Assembly (NCBI GenBank): GCA_032718475.1
Contig: JAUCBJ010005741.1
Location: 1-64,000 of the forward strand
Source: Nemertoderma westbladi
Lineage: Eukaryota > Xenacoelomorpha > Nemertodermatida > Nemertodermatidae
Length of the DNA: 64,000 bases
Direction of reading: 5' to 3'
Below the pieces are notes generated by a model. That model worked only from the letters and a program-made list of their open reading frames with translations. It was not told the origin of the DNA and did not search any database. This document shows, one piece after another, positions 12,371-21,786 of this stretch. A program made the position numbers and the translations under genes. How positions within the stretch are numbered: position 1 is the stretch's first letter; the number at the start of each line of letters is the position of its first letter.

Positions 12371-13480
12371 CATGATACAACAGCATACACTCTGCAACAT
12401 GATACAACATCATACACTCTGCAACATGATACAACATCATACACTCTGCAACATGATACAACAGCATACACTCTGCAACATGATACAACAGCATACACTC
12501 TGCAACATGATACAACAGCATACACTCTGCAACATGATACAACAGCATACACTCTGCAACATGATACAACATCATACACTCTGCAACATGATACAACATC
12601 ATACACTCTGCAACATGATACAACAGCATACATTCTGCAACATGATACAACAGCATACACTCTGCAACATGATACAACAGCATACACTCTGCAACATGAT
12701 ACAACAACATCATACATTCTGCAACATGATACAACTTCATACAATCTGCAACATGATACAACAGCATACACTCTGCAACATGATACAACAGCATACACTC
12801 TGCAACATGATACAACATCATACACTCAGCAACATGATACAACAGCTTACACTCTGCAACATGATACAACAGCATACACTCTGCAACATGATACAACATC
12901 ATACACTCTGCAACATCATACAACATCATACACTCTGCAACATGATACAACAGCATACATTCTGCAACATGATACAACAGCTTACACTCTGCAACATGAT
13001 ACAGCAGCATACACTCTGCAACATGATACAACAGCATACATTCTGCAACATGATACAACAGCATACACTCTGCAACATGATACAACAGCATACACTCTGC
13101 AACATGATACAACAGCATACATTCTGCAACATGATACAACAGCTTCACTCTGCAACATGATACAACAGCATACATTCTGCAATATGATACAGCATCATAC
13201 AATCTGCAACCTGATACAACAGCATACACTCTGCAACATGATACAACATCATACATTCTGCAACATGATACAACAGCTTACATTCTGCAACATGATACAA
13301 CAGCATACACTCTGCAACATGATACAACATCATACATTCTGCAACATGATACAACAGCATACATTCTGCAACATGATACAACAGCATACACTCTGCAACA
13401 TGATACAACAGCATACACTCTGCAACATGATACAACAGCATACACTCTGCAACATGATACAACAGCATACACTCTGCAAT
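12371..13480. repeat. 27-bp minisatellite, about 41 copies
   Basis: The unit begins CATGATACAACAGCATAC and ends ACTCTGCAA, with a 27-bp period. Common variants are CAGCAT, CATCAT and CAGCTT, and ACTCTGC or ATTCTGC. The long frames on both strands translate as nine-residue words and result only from the unit length. Confidence 0.96.
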
Positions 13481-14316
13481 ACACAGTTAATCAATATTAC
13501 ACTATTCATCATCTTTTAGATATTTAATTACGTCCTTGATAAAATCCAAATAATTGATATCTTTAACAAAACTGGAAGATGGAATATGGAGATTAAATAG
13601 CTGACAGGGATATTTTTTGTGGTGATCAGATTATTGTTTTTGGATTTCAGTTTAGGTACAAATTGGAAAACTTAAAAACACTAAAATACGTCCTATATTA
13701 ATATTTATACGACTACGTCGTATAAATATTAGACCATTCCATAAAGTTTGATAATGTAATTTTTATTCCCAGCCCACCCATGTAGTCTAATGATTTCATT
13801 TTATATACCTCCGTAGGGGCGGGGGCTCTTTCCACAGTCAAAATTTACCCCCCTCCCTAATCTCCCCTCCCCCACGGGTGCCACTGTGGGAAAATCTACG
13901 CAAATATCAGCTGTTTATAACTGTATTATTTATAACTGTAACGTAATACTGTTACTTATTGTTTTGGTTATGATTAGAATACGATGTCATTGTAACCTAC
14001 CATTTTCTCGTACTTCATTCATGATTGCGCCCCTTTAGACACGGGCCTACATGGTTATTTTCTGCCGGGGTTTTCATTTTAAATTGTTTGTTACCATATT
14101 AATTTAACTAGGTTCCATGTTCGTTCACGTTGCATCCGCTTGTTGAATCATATTTATCCGTCAGATATTAAATGTAATACCGATAATATTTATGAGTTAA
14201 TTCACGGTATTGTATGAGCTGAAACGAACACATATCGTCTACATGCGGGTAGCTAGTAAGCGTCGAACACATGTTGGTTGTACATGATTGTATATTATAT
14301 GAGTATTTCACTTAGA
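13481..14316. other. Non-coding spacer with a perfect 33-bp hairpin at 13699-13731
   Basis: At 13699-13731 a 15-bp arm TAATATTTATACGAC is followed by a 3-bp loop and its exact reverse complement. A C-rich patch lies at about 13840-13880. No gene is seen. Confidence 0.7.
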
Positions 14317-14551
14317 ACTTCCCCCGTCAGACCAGTACACCATCTGTTTCCCTTTTGATGGGCGCTGAATGAGGACTTCCCCCGTCAGACCAGTACACCA
14401 TATGTTTCCCTTTTGATGGGCGCTGAATGAGGACTTCCCCCGTCAGACCAGTACACCATATGTTTCCCTTTTGATGGGCGCTGAATGAGGACTTCCCCCG
14501 TCAGACCAGTACACCATCTGTTTCCCTTTGATGGGCGCTGAATGAGGACTT
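14317..14551. repeat. 58-bp tandem repeat, four copies
   Basis: The unit begins ACTTCCCCCGTCAGACC and ends GCTGAATGAGG. Copies start at 14317, 14375, 14433 and 14491, and the last has a 1-bp deletion in its T run. Copies are nearly identical, so the expansion is recent. Confidence 0.95.
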
Positions 14552-14992
14552 ACATCACGAATAGCGATTTGTTTTTTTCTTTTTTAATAAAATTAAAATA
14601 AAATCTTAAAATTATGAAAATCACCAAATGAATGAATACATTTCATATTAAACAAAATAATCGGCCATTGTTCTGTGGTGTCGGCCGCAACGAATTAACA
14701 CTTGCTTGGCGAAACTATTTTATTTTTTTTATTCGGTAATAACTAACTGTATTTTAAACTAAGTTATAGAAAAATACTTGCGGACATCTGATATCACAAG
14801 GAGAGAATCTAAAACCCCATTTAATACTCATGAACCTAATGACGTCATATCGTGATACAATTTTTGGGGTTAATTTCAATACTGTTGTTGAGTAATATAA
14901 TAATAGTATTAGTCGTCTCTTTTTTCCCCTCCCTCTCTATGCGCTATGGTTGGACCTGTGATACTGTAATTGTTATGTTATTTTTTTCACAG

Positions 14993-15058
14993 ATCTTTGG
15001 TGTTGTTCTAGCTTGTTGCCTCATCAGAAGCATAGGAGAATACGAGCATGTTGCTTAA
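14993..15058 (+). CDS. Tetraspanin-like terminal exon, TM4 end and tail with YXX-phi motif (exon d)
   Basis: A strong acceptor (TTATTTTTTTCACAG) is followed in phase 0 by IFGVVLACCLI, then RSIGEYEHVA and TAA, 21 residues in all. This closely matches the C-terminal exon of tetraspanins: end of TM4, paired cysteines, an Arg-Ser-Ile stop-transfer segment and a short tail. YEHV is a YXX-hydrophobic motif of the kind used for endosomal and lysosomal sorting in CD63. AATAAA lies at 15545. The frame stays open upstream of the acceptor to 14852, but that stretch looks intronic. It is paralogous to the 11406 exon, sharing LACC and the R-x-I-G...V-A tail pattern. Confidence 0.72.
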   Translation: MFGVVLACCLIRSIGEYEHVA

Positions 15059-16853
15059 AGGATAATTACACCGGTAGCTAAAGGAAAGTGAAACCATTAA
15101 TTGTTTGTTTTGGGTTTATTAACTGCTTATATTAAATACCAAGTGCGTACTTAGTGGTTCATATTTATCAATCAATGTCTAGTTAGTGTATTTCTATTAA
15201 TTCAGTAATTTATAATCATGTACCCGAGCCTTTACTGCTAAGCTAGCCTTTGGTGATTTTAGCCTACTTAGGAGATCTTCAATTATCATTATTTTCACAG
15301 ATAACTGATATTGTAATCTTTAAAGGTGAATAATAATTGTTAATTATTAATTGGAATTGATTATGATTAGAGAGATGATATTGTGAAAGTATTGGCAACT
15401 TAAATGCTCTATAATACTACCTGATATGCAGTGTTTTTTTGCTATTTTTCATGAATTCTGTCAAATTTGTTATTTTTAGGCCTACTAAATACCTCGCTAG
15501 TACGTAGGTTTTTTCTCTGCAGCTTTTGTAAATGGCACATACGGAAATAAATTTTCTTTGTTAGCATATTGCATTCTACTATAAATTAAATAATACGACT
15601 CGACTGTTCCCGGTGTATTTTTGTCTTGCGGTGTTTTATTTCGGTTGCGGTAAGATTCTACTTATTTTGGTGTTTCTGCAGTTGCGTTGCAATTTCTTGA
15701 GTTTCTGAAAGTTTTCTGCAATGGAGTGTTTCGCACAATATGGATATGTGCTGGAAATTTGCGTCACTAACATCCCATTTTTTTTCCCACTCCATTCCCA
15801 ATGCAGTGCATATCACAACGCTCTGACCCCTACCCTACCTAGACCCTAACTACTATGCTATGCAGCCCCGTCCACCACCCCACTATAAAAACACCTAGAT
15901 CAAAAATGATTTGGCACCTATTACTGTGTCTTTCTCCAACTTCACTCAGCACCTACGTAACACAACTTATTAGTACTTGATATTAACTTAGGATTAACTT
16001 ATTACCCACCACCCGAAATATTATATTACTGTTATTTTTTCATTTATTGTTACATAATGTTCCTTATGTGTTCCGCCCTTTAACACGGATAAATGATAGC
16101 GTGGACGTTGACTTTGTGTATCAGTAGTTTATTCCGGTTAAAGTATTCTTTAACAACGGTTTGTGAAGTGTATAAGGTTATATATTTGGTAAATTACAAT
16201 CGTAAAATATTAAATAATGTGCCATATTATAGTTATAAATTCAAGCTAAATAGATCCCACGGTCAGCTAACACTTCGGGATAAATATATTTATCGCTTAA
16301 TTTCGCTTATTATTAAATCGGATAATGTTTCTTATCTTAAAGTATTTTCCTGTTTTATGTTAATAATTTGTAATATTAATTGGAGATTAGAAGAGTTTTT
16401 ATTACTGGTACAGATAATCCGCACATAATAATTAGCTCACTGCTTTATTATGATTAAATATACATTTAGGATACAAATTATATCTATAATAATAACTATA
16501 AGTACTTATCTTGTGCATGCATTGTGATTGGTCATTTTGTTTAAACTTCCATCGCCATTTTATTATAATCTTTTCAGGTTGTTTGCATCATTTTTTAACT
16601 TCAAAAGGTTCTGCATTGTTTTAACTCCGATGAAAGGAGCACTGGGATCTGGGTTGAGGCTGTTACTAAATGGTTATTGAGAGTAGGAATGAATGTACGA
16701 GTTGTCATGATGAATTCGGTTCTCTGTTCAGACGAACTCCACAGCGTGTAGAACAGAAAGTCGATACTCATTATCAGCAGTGAGTGATTGTAAATGTAGA
16801 ACTTATGCGATCTGTACTAATAATCCCAAGTAAAATAATAATTAAAATACCCT
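15059..16853. other. Intergenic spacer between convergent tetraspanin exons and TRPV
   Basis: AT-rich with no recognised gene. It probably holds the 3' UTR of exon d and, on the minus strand, the 3' UTR of the TRPV gene (TTTATT on the plus strand near 16443 and 16558). The open frame at 16093-16428 is AT-rich and low-complexity. Confidence 0.5.
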
Positions 16854-19169
16854 TTAAATTCCCAGTTTTTTCATCAACCCACTGCTTGACTTTCTCCGTA
16901 GTTTGTTTCTCTGTCTCGCTTCGTCCTCCCCAAAGAATATGATGGCCTTGTGGTGCGCGGTTTGACTGACGTCCAGCTTGGTTATAGTTGAGTTCCGCAG
17001 CACCAACCCATAGGTACCCGGAACAGTTACCATCGGTCTCGCGTAATCCATTAGATGAATCTTTCTATTTTTATCACCGAGCTCTTGTTCCATTATTAGC
17101 ACCATTTTACCCCATTGCCGCTGCCATTCCTTACGCGTTTCATTAACGGTTATATAAGTATTTCCCATCATCGCAATTAACATGTTTATGAGGAGCACAG
17201 TAACAAATAACATGTAAAATACAAAGGCCATTTTACCAACATATTCATTAATAGTCCCTTGTAATGATTGGTAAATATCCTCGAATTCTCCTAAAGACAT
17301 TATATACATCTGTAAGATAGCGTCGTACCATTGTTGGAAAGGTGAATCTGGCAGGTTTAATACCGGATCGCCAGAATGGAGTATGAACATTACCTGTGAG
17401 AAAGCCATTAGGAATATCACGTAGATGAGAAGGAACCTGGCGATATCAACTCGAATCATTTTACCAATCATATAGACGATTGGACCGAGATGTCTGTTAC
17501 CTCGACAGTAAAATAGTATGCTAGGTGCGAAACAGAGAGCTGCCAGATTAATAACTATGGTTTCCCCAACAGGTTCACAGGCCAGACGCATGGGAACAGC
17601 AGACGTAATGAGAACACAGAAAATGAAAAGAATAAATCTATTAGTAAGTTCTCGAACCTGCCATATGAACATATATATACCAAGTTTGACAAGCTGACGA
17701 ATTTGTACCAATGTTGCTAATAACACTATGGTCACAGTCATAACCTCTAATATAAGTCGTATGATATTTAAAGTCCCTTCTGTTGCATTGTAGATGTAGC
17801 AGGCGTCGTATTTGTCCCCTGGTTTAGGATGATCTGGTCGAAGAAAAAAACATGTGGCAAAACTGATTCCCATTAACAAAAATAGGAATACACGAAATAG
17901 AAAGTTTCCTCTCACGTATATATCCCACTTCACCTGCAATAGATGCATCAACATTCCATCCAACATATCCAAATGGACGCTTTCCTTGCTCTCCAGCACA
18001 ATGCGCAGAGCTGATTCGGTCCGGTCGATTTTAACTTCCCCCTCCGGTGTCAGACTATCGACCTCAGTGAGAGGATAGGCAGCAGCACGGACGTCCACAT
18101 ACTCCCATAGCGTTTCACTTTGTAGTTCTAGAATGTGCTGAAACATGTCTTTGCGTCCCAAATGGGCGGCTAGAGTCAAAGGCGTGAATCCGGCTATATT
18201 CTTGATTTTGATATCGGCTTTAAACTCGTGGTATAGAACATCGAACATCTTTATCCCATCATGTACGACCAACATGTGCATCGTCGTATTACCATTAGCA
18301 TCTTGCATGTTTGGGCTGGCGGGCTTCTTACAGTTTAGCAGCCACCTAACGCATTCTTCTTGGCCGAGACAAGCAGCAAATGATAATGGAAACTCCCCCC
18401 AGTGTGTCAGACCCCTGTAGTTTGATTGGACTTTATCGAAATCAGTCCACTCGTGATCCCAACTGTCCTTTCTATTGGTTTTCAAATCGTCCGGTGCGAA
18501 AAAACGACCTGTACAGCGTTCATTAGCATCGCTACCTTTATCCAACAAAAGCTTCACCATAGCAGGATCACCGTTAACGATGGCAAAATGTAGAGCAGTT
18601 TCTCCATAGAACTCGTCGCTTTGGTAAATATCTAGACAGAGCTTCGGGAAGTAGTGTAACAATCGTTTAGCTATCTCCCGATATATGTAGGTCGAGTTGA
18701 GAAGACACAAATGTAAAGGTGTTTCACCAACGGCCCCACGACACGAGACTTTCCAACAAACCTCCCTGAATTCATCCTTCAGCGCGCAACCAGGGGGTGC
18801 CTCGTCGGCTGTCGAGGATTCTCCCTCCTTTTCTTTATCATGAGACAGACCGTTATCTCCACGCTCCTTTCGGCGCATTTTCACCAAGATAGACTTTTCG
18901 ATGAATTTACCTTCTCCATCATTGTAAAGATATTTAACGATTTCATTCTGAATAAAGTCATCAATTTCAGAATAATCTATTTGGAATCCTTTTCGAGTAA
19001 GTATTGCCTTGCGCATTAAGTCAACTAATATTCCTCGCCCCTTAACATCTAAAATGCTGTAAACTTCATCAGTTGCTTCAAATTGATGAAGGACCTTTTT
19101 ATCTTCGACCCTTTCTGTCCTAGCGGGGTGTGTCTTTGGTTGTCTGCTGGATGAACTTATGTTACCCAT
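16854..19169 (-). CDS. TRPV: TRPV-family cation channel, invertebrate Nanchung/OCR-like, intronless
   Basis: Predicted 771-residue plasma-membrane cation channel subunit; the family forms tetramers. The N-terminal region has about five ankyrin repeats at residues 148-345, with signatures GETPLHL, GETALHFAIVNGD, WGEFPLSFAACLGQEEC, NGNTTMHML and FTPLTLAAHLGR. Six membrane segments follow: S1 422-444, S2 468-490, S3 510-527, S4 536-554, S5 575-596 and S6 645-671. The pore helix and filter lie at 613-631 (MSLGEFED at 624-631). A TRP helix after S6 reads KEWQRQWGKMVLIMEQEL. Family length is usually 700-1000, so this is complete. The start MGNISSSS has purines at -3 and +4 and resembles an N-myristoylation site. 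The C-terminus is basic and Ser-rich. The Nanchung/OCR assignment rests on remembered similarity of the ankyrin and linker words. The gene is in a single exon and shows no frameshift. Confidence 0.95.
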   Translation of the reverse strand: MGNISSSSRQPKTHPARTERVEDKKVLHQFEATDEVYSILDVKGRGILVDLMRKAILTRKGFQIDYSEIDDFIQNEIVKYLYNDGEGKFIEKSILVKMRRKERGDNGLSHDKEKEGESSTADEAPPGCALKDEFREVCWKVSCRGAVGETPLHLCLLNSTYIYREIAKRLLHYFPKLCLDIYQSDEFYGETALHFAIVNGDPAMVKLLLDKGSDANERCTGRFFAPDDLKTNRKDSWDHEWTDFDKVQSNYRGLTHWGEFPLSFAACLGQEECVRWLLNCKKPASPNMQDANGNTTMHMLVVHDGIKMFDVLYHEFKADIKIKNIAGFTPLTLAAHLGRKDMFQHILELQSETLWEYVDVRAAAYPLTEVDSLTPEGEVKIDRTESALRIVLESKESVHLDMLDGMLMHLLQVKWDIYVRGNFLFRVFLFLLMGISFATCFFLRPDHPKPGDKYDACYIYNATEGTLNIIRLILEVMTVTIVLLATLVQIRQLVKLGIYMFIWQVRELTNRFILFIFCVLITSAVPMRLACEPVGETIVINLAALCFAPSILFYCRGNRHLGPIVYMIGKMIRVDIARFLLIYVIFLMAFSQVMFILHSGDPVLNLPDSPFQQWYDAILQMYIMSLGEFEDIYQSLQGTINEYVGKMAFVFYMLFVTVLLINMLIAMMGNTYITVNETRKEWQRQWGKMVLIMEQELGDKNRKIHLMDYARPMVTVPGTYGLVLRNSTITKLDVSQTAHHKAIIFFGEDEARQRNKLRRKSSSGLMKKLGI

Positions 19170-19332
19170 GACACATTCTGTTTAGAAGCGCTTCTCTGTG
19201 ACCATACTAAATAATTGTAAACGTATTAAATGCGTTTACATTGTACCTTAAAATTAATAGCTATTAAATATTATAAGTGGTCAGATTTTAAATTGGAACA
19301 TCAAGATGTTTCAATATACTGAACCCGCCTAT

Positions 19333-19512
19333 TCACCCATGACATTTGCTAGATCATCCGCATATTTAAGGCCAGTGTCCTTTAAGATGCGTCTCAAGAA
19401 AGTCATGGGCTGTCCACCATGCTTATTCACTCCATGAGGCTGCCAAAGTATAAGATTATGCACTGGCTGGTCCTCACGGCGAAAGCAATGTCCTGCAAAG
19501 CGGAGGCGATTT
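19333..19512 (-). mobile_element. 3'-terminal LINE fragment, minus strand
   Basis: Read on the minus strand, this encodes the C-terminal tail of a non-LTR retrotransposon polyprotein: LRFAGHCF, then a stretch ending LKDTGLKYADDLANVMG. The same sequence, in plus orientation and partly decayed, ends the LINE at 39385-40740 (about 40533-40718). The two are therefore members of one family. Only the 3' end is present, as expected after 5' truncation. It abuts the plus-strand LINE that starts at about 19540. Confidence 0.75.
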
Positions 19513-19539
19513 TGTTCTAAAATGCTTAATGCTTAATAA

Positions 19540-21592
19540 TGCTTACACAGTTGAAGTTCAAAACCGCTTTGAAGCACTTCAGTCAATGGATGAAGACCAA
19601 TCCACCGATTCAATATAACAGAATATAATAACAGCCCACAAGGAATCAGCTATGAGGCATATCCCCCAGAAACCCAAACGAAACAGTATGTGCCATGGCA
19701 AAACTCTGAGGTTACTTGTAAGAGAGAAGATCTTAAGATAGCCTACAAAGTTAAAACCGAACAACCAACAACCGAAAACATTAACAAGGTTGAGAAAGCT
19801 AAGGACGATCTTAAATTGGCCTACAACATCAGCCAGGAAAAGTACATACAGGATAAAATTGAAGCAATTACAACTGCTCACATACAGCAACAATCAAGAC
19901 TTACCTGGCAAACTGTAAATGAGGTATCTGGTCGGAAAAGTTGTGCAAAGGGGCGCCTCAAAGCCGAGAGTCCTGAAGAACGTGTTGGGAAGTGTAAAAA
20001 TCACTTCAGCAACATGCTTGGGCAGCCACCAAACATCGAGGTCAGCCCTACAAGGAAAATATATGACAAGACACTACCTATATAGAAACAGGGGACTTCA
20101 CACCTGCCGAACTCCAAAGAAGCATTAAAAGCATTTCCAATAATAAAGCGAGTGGATTAGATGAAACCCCAGCGGAGGTATGGAAAACCGGAGTGCTAAA
20201 CAGACCATTATTGAATGTTTGCAACCGGATGTTAAAAGGGGAAAATCCACCACCAATTTGGACTAAAGGTCAACTAAAGCCTCTCCCCAGGAAAGGAGAC
20301 CTCGGCATACCGAAAAACTATCGTGGGATCTGTCTGCTTTGTGGTAGCTGCCAAAGTATACAATGAAATAATTCTATATAGGATTAGGCCTCACATAGAG
20401 AAACTACTGCGTAAGAGCCAAAATGGATTTCGACCAAGTAGATCAACAATAGCTCAGATACTTGCATTACGGAGACTGATTGAAAGAATTAAGTCAAAGA
20501 ATCTCCCCGCAGTCATGACTTTTGTGGACATCAAGAAGGCATGCATTCGACTCCATCCATAGAGGTAAAATGCTTGAAATCCTAAGAGCTTATGGAATAC
20601 CAGAAGTAATTGTTGCTGGCATTGGATTGTTCTATTGTGACACAGAATCGCAGGTACTCTCACGAGATGGTGAAACTGAGTTTTCCTCAATCCTGGCTGG
20701 CGTACTGCAAGGTGACACATTAGCACCATTACAATTTGTAATTGTGCTGGATTACGCAATGAGGACGGTCACAAAGGGTGACGATTTTGGATTCACACTT
20801 CAAGAACGCAGAAGTAGTAGATATCCGGCAACTACAGTCACAGACACCGACTTTGCGGATGACATCGCCCTGCTCTCTAATACTCTAGCAGATCCACTAA
20901 ATAAAGTGGAGAGGGCTGCTAAGGAGGTTGTATTTCATATAAATGCTACCAAAACCGAATTCATGACCTTTAATGTTGATGGAAACTTGACAACCATTGA
21001 TAATAATCAACTAAGGAAGGTCGACGACTTCCAGTACCTTGGATCATGGATAGGGAGTAGCAAACGGGACATAGAAGTTAGGAAAGCAAAGGCTTGGGTA
21101 GCTCGATCAAAAAAGGATACCATCTGGAAATCAGATCTCTCCAGGCACCTGAAGACTAAGTTCTTTCGAACCACAGTGGAACGTGTATTTTTATACGGGG
21201 GTGAGACCTGGACACTGACTAAATCACTTGATCAACGAATTGATGGTTGCTACACAAGACTACTAAGGGCAGCCCGAAACATCAGCTGGAGACAACACAT
21301 GACAAACGCCGAGCTTTATGGTACAATACCACCTGTATCAACCCCCTCCGTGAACGCAGATTAAGATTCAGTGGGCACTGCTGGTGAAGTGAAGACGAGG
21401 TCAACCAGATCTACTTTTCTGGCAACCAACTCATGGAAAGCGTAGTCGTGGACGACCGGCCATAACATATATAGATCAACTTGAAAGGGATACTAAACTT
21501 GGGAGAAACGAAATTGCGACAACTATGGAGAATCGGGAAGCCTGGAAGGATCTCATTTCCACTGTCCAAGTTCGCTCGACCTAGTAGTAGTA
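19540..21592 (+). mobile_element. Degenerate non-LTR retrotransposon (LINE), 5'-truncated, with reverse transcriptase
   Basis: Starts within the linker before the RT domain (VEVQNRFEALQSMDED) and lacks the endonuclease. RT pieces run through several frames: ASGLDETPAEVWKTG at about 20150, NGFRPSRSTIAQ at 20421, then a long frame at 20522-21364. That frame holds motif B (AGVLQGDTLAP), the catalytic motif (FADDIALLS), a YLGSW stretch and a C-terminal domain with LLRAARNISW. At least two frameshifts and a stop (20083) break it, so it is dead. The 3' end has a TAGTAGTAG microsatellite. The type resembles LINEs common in cnidarians, sponges and echinoderms. I cannot assign the clade by eye. Confidence 0.9.
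20522..21364 (+). pseudogene. Reverse-transcriptase fragment of the LINE
   Basis: The longest surviving frame is 280 codons, from fingers/palm to the C-terminal domain. The catalytic motif reads FADD where Y-A-D-D or F-A-D-D is usual, so the active-site aspartates are kept. The start Met is internal to the domain, and the preceding part is in another frame (20323-20562). Confidence 0.85.
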
Positions 21593-21786
21593 GTACACCA
21601 TAGAGAACAAATATTATATTCGTAAATCGTGTTTAATTAGTACTTAATAAATAATAAACCTCGTATTATTTAGGGAAGGAATCGATTTACAAATATAGTA
21701 GTACGATTCTTGCCCGTTTAACAAATTAACAATATCTTATTTCCATCTAATTCGGCTCATTTACCTCCATATGTAGCCTCCTGTAG
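21593..21786. other. Short spacer before the 31-bp array
   Basis: AT-rich and non-coding; nothing is recognised. Confidence 0.5.

Noticed and set aside
12321-13519. Open frames of 388 and 311 codons over the 27-bp array.
   Set aside because: Same artefact: the unit is 27 bp, both strands are open and there is no non-repeat coding sequence.
14852-14992. Upstream extension of the 14993 exon as one ORF with hydrophobic residues.
   Set aside because: The segment ends in a pyrimidine tract and CACAG acceptor and is not like tetraspanin TM4, so it is taken as intron.
15296-15340. CACAG acceptor followed by ITDIVIFKGE and stop as a fifth terminal exon.
   Set aside because: It lacks the Cys at position 9 and has charged residues in the would-be membrane segment.
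16093-16428. 111-codon plus-strand ORF between the tetraspanin exon and TRPV.
   Set aside because: AT-rich composition with Lys, Asn, Ile and Tyr codons typical of chance. No domain or signal, and it lies in the expected 3' flanks.
17854-18420. Plus-strand ORFs opposite the TRPV gene.
   Set aside because: Antisense shadows of a clearly conserved coding sequence.
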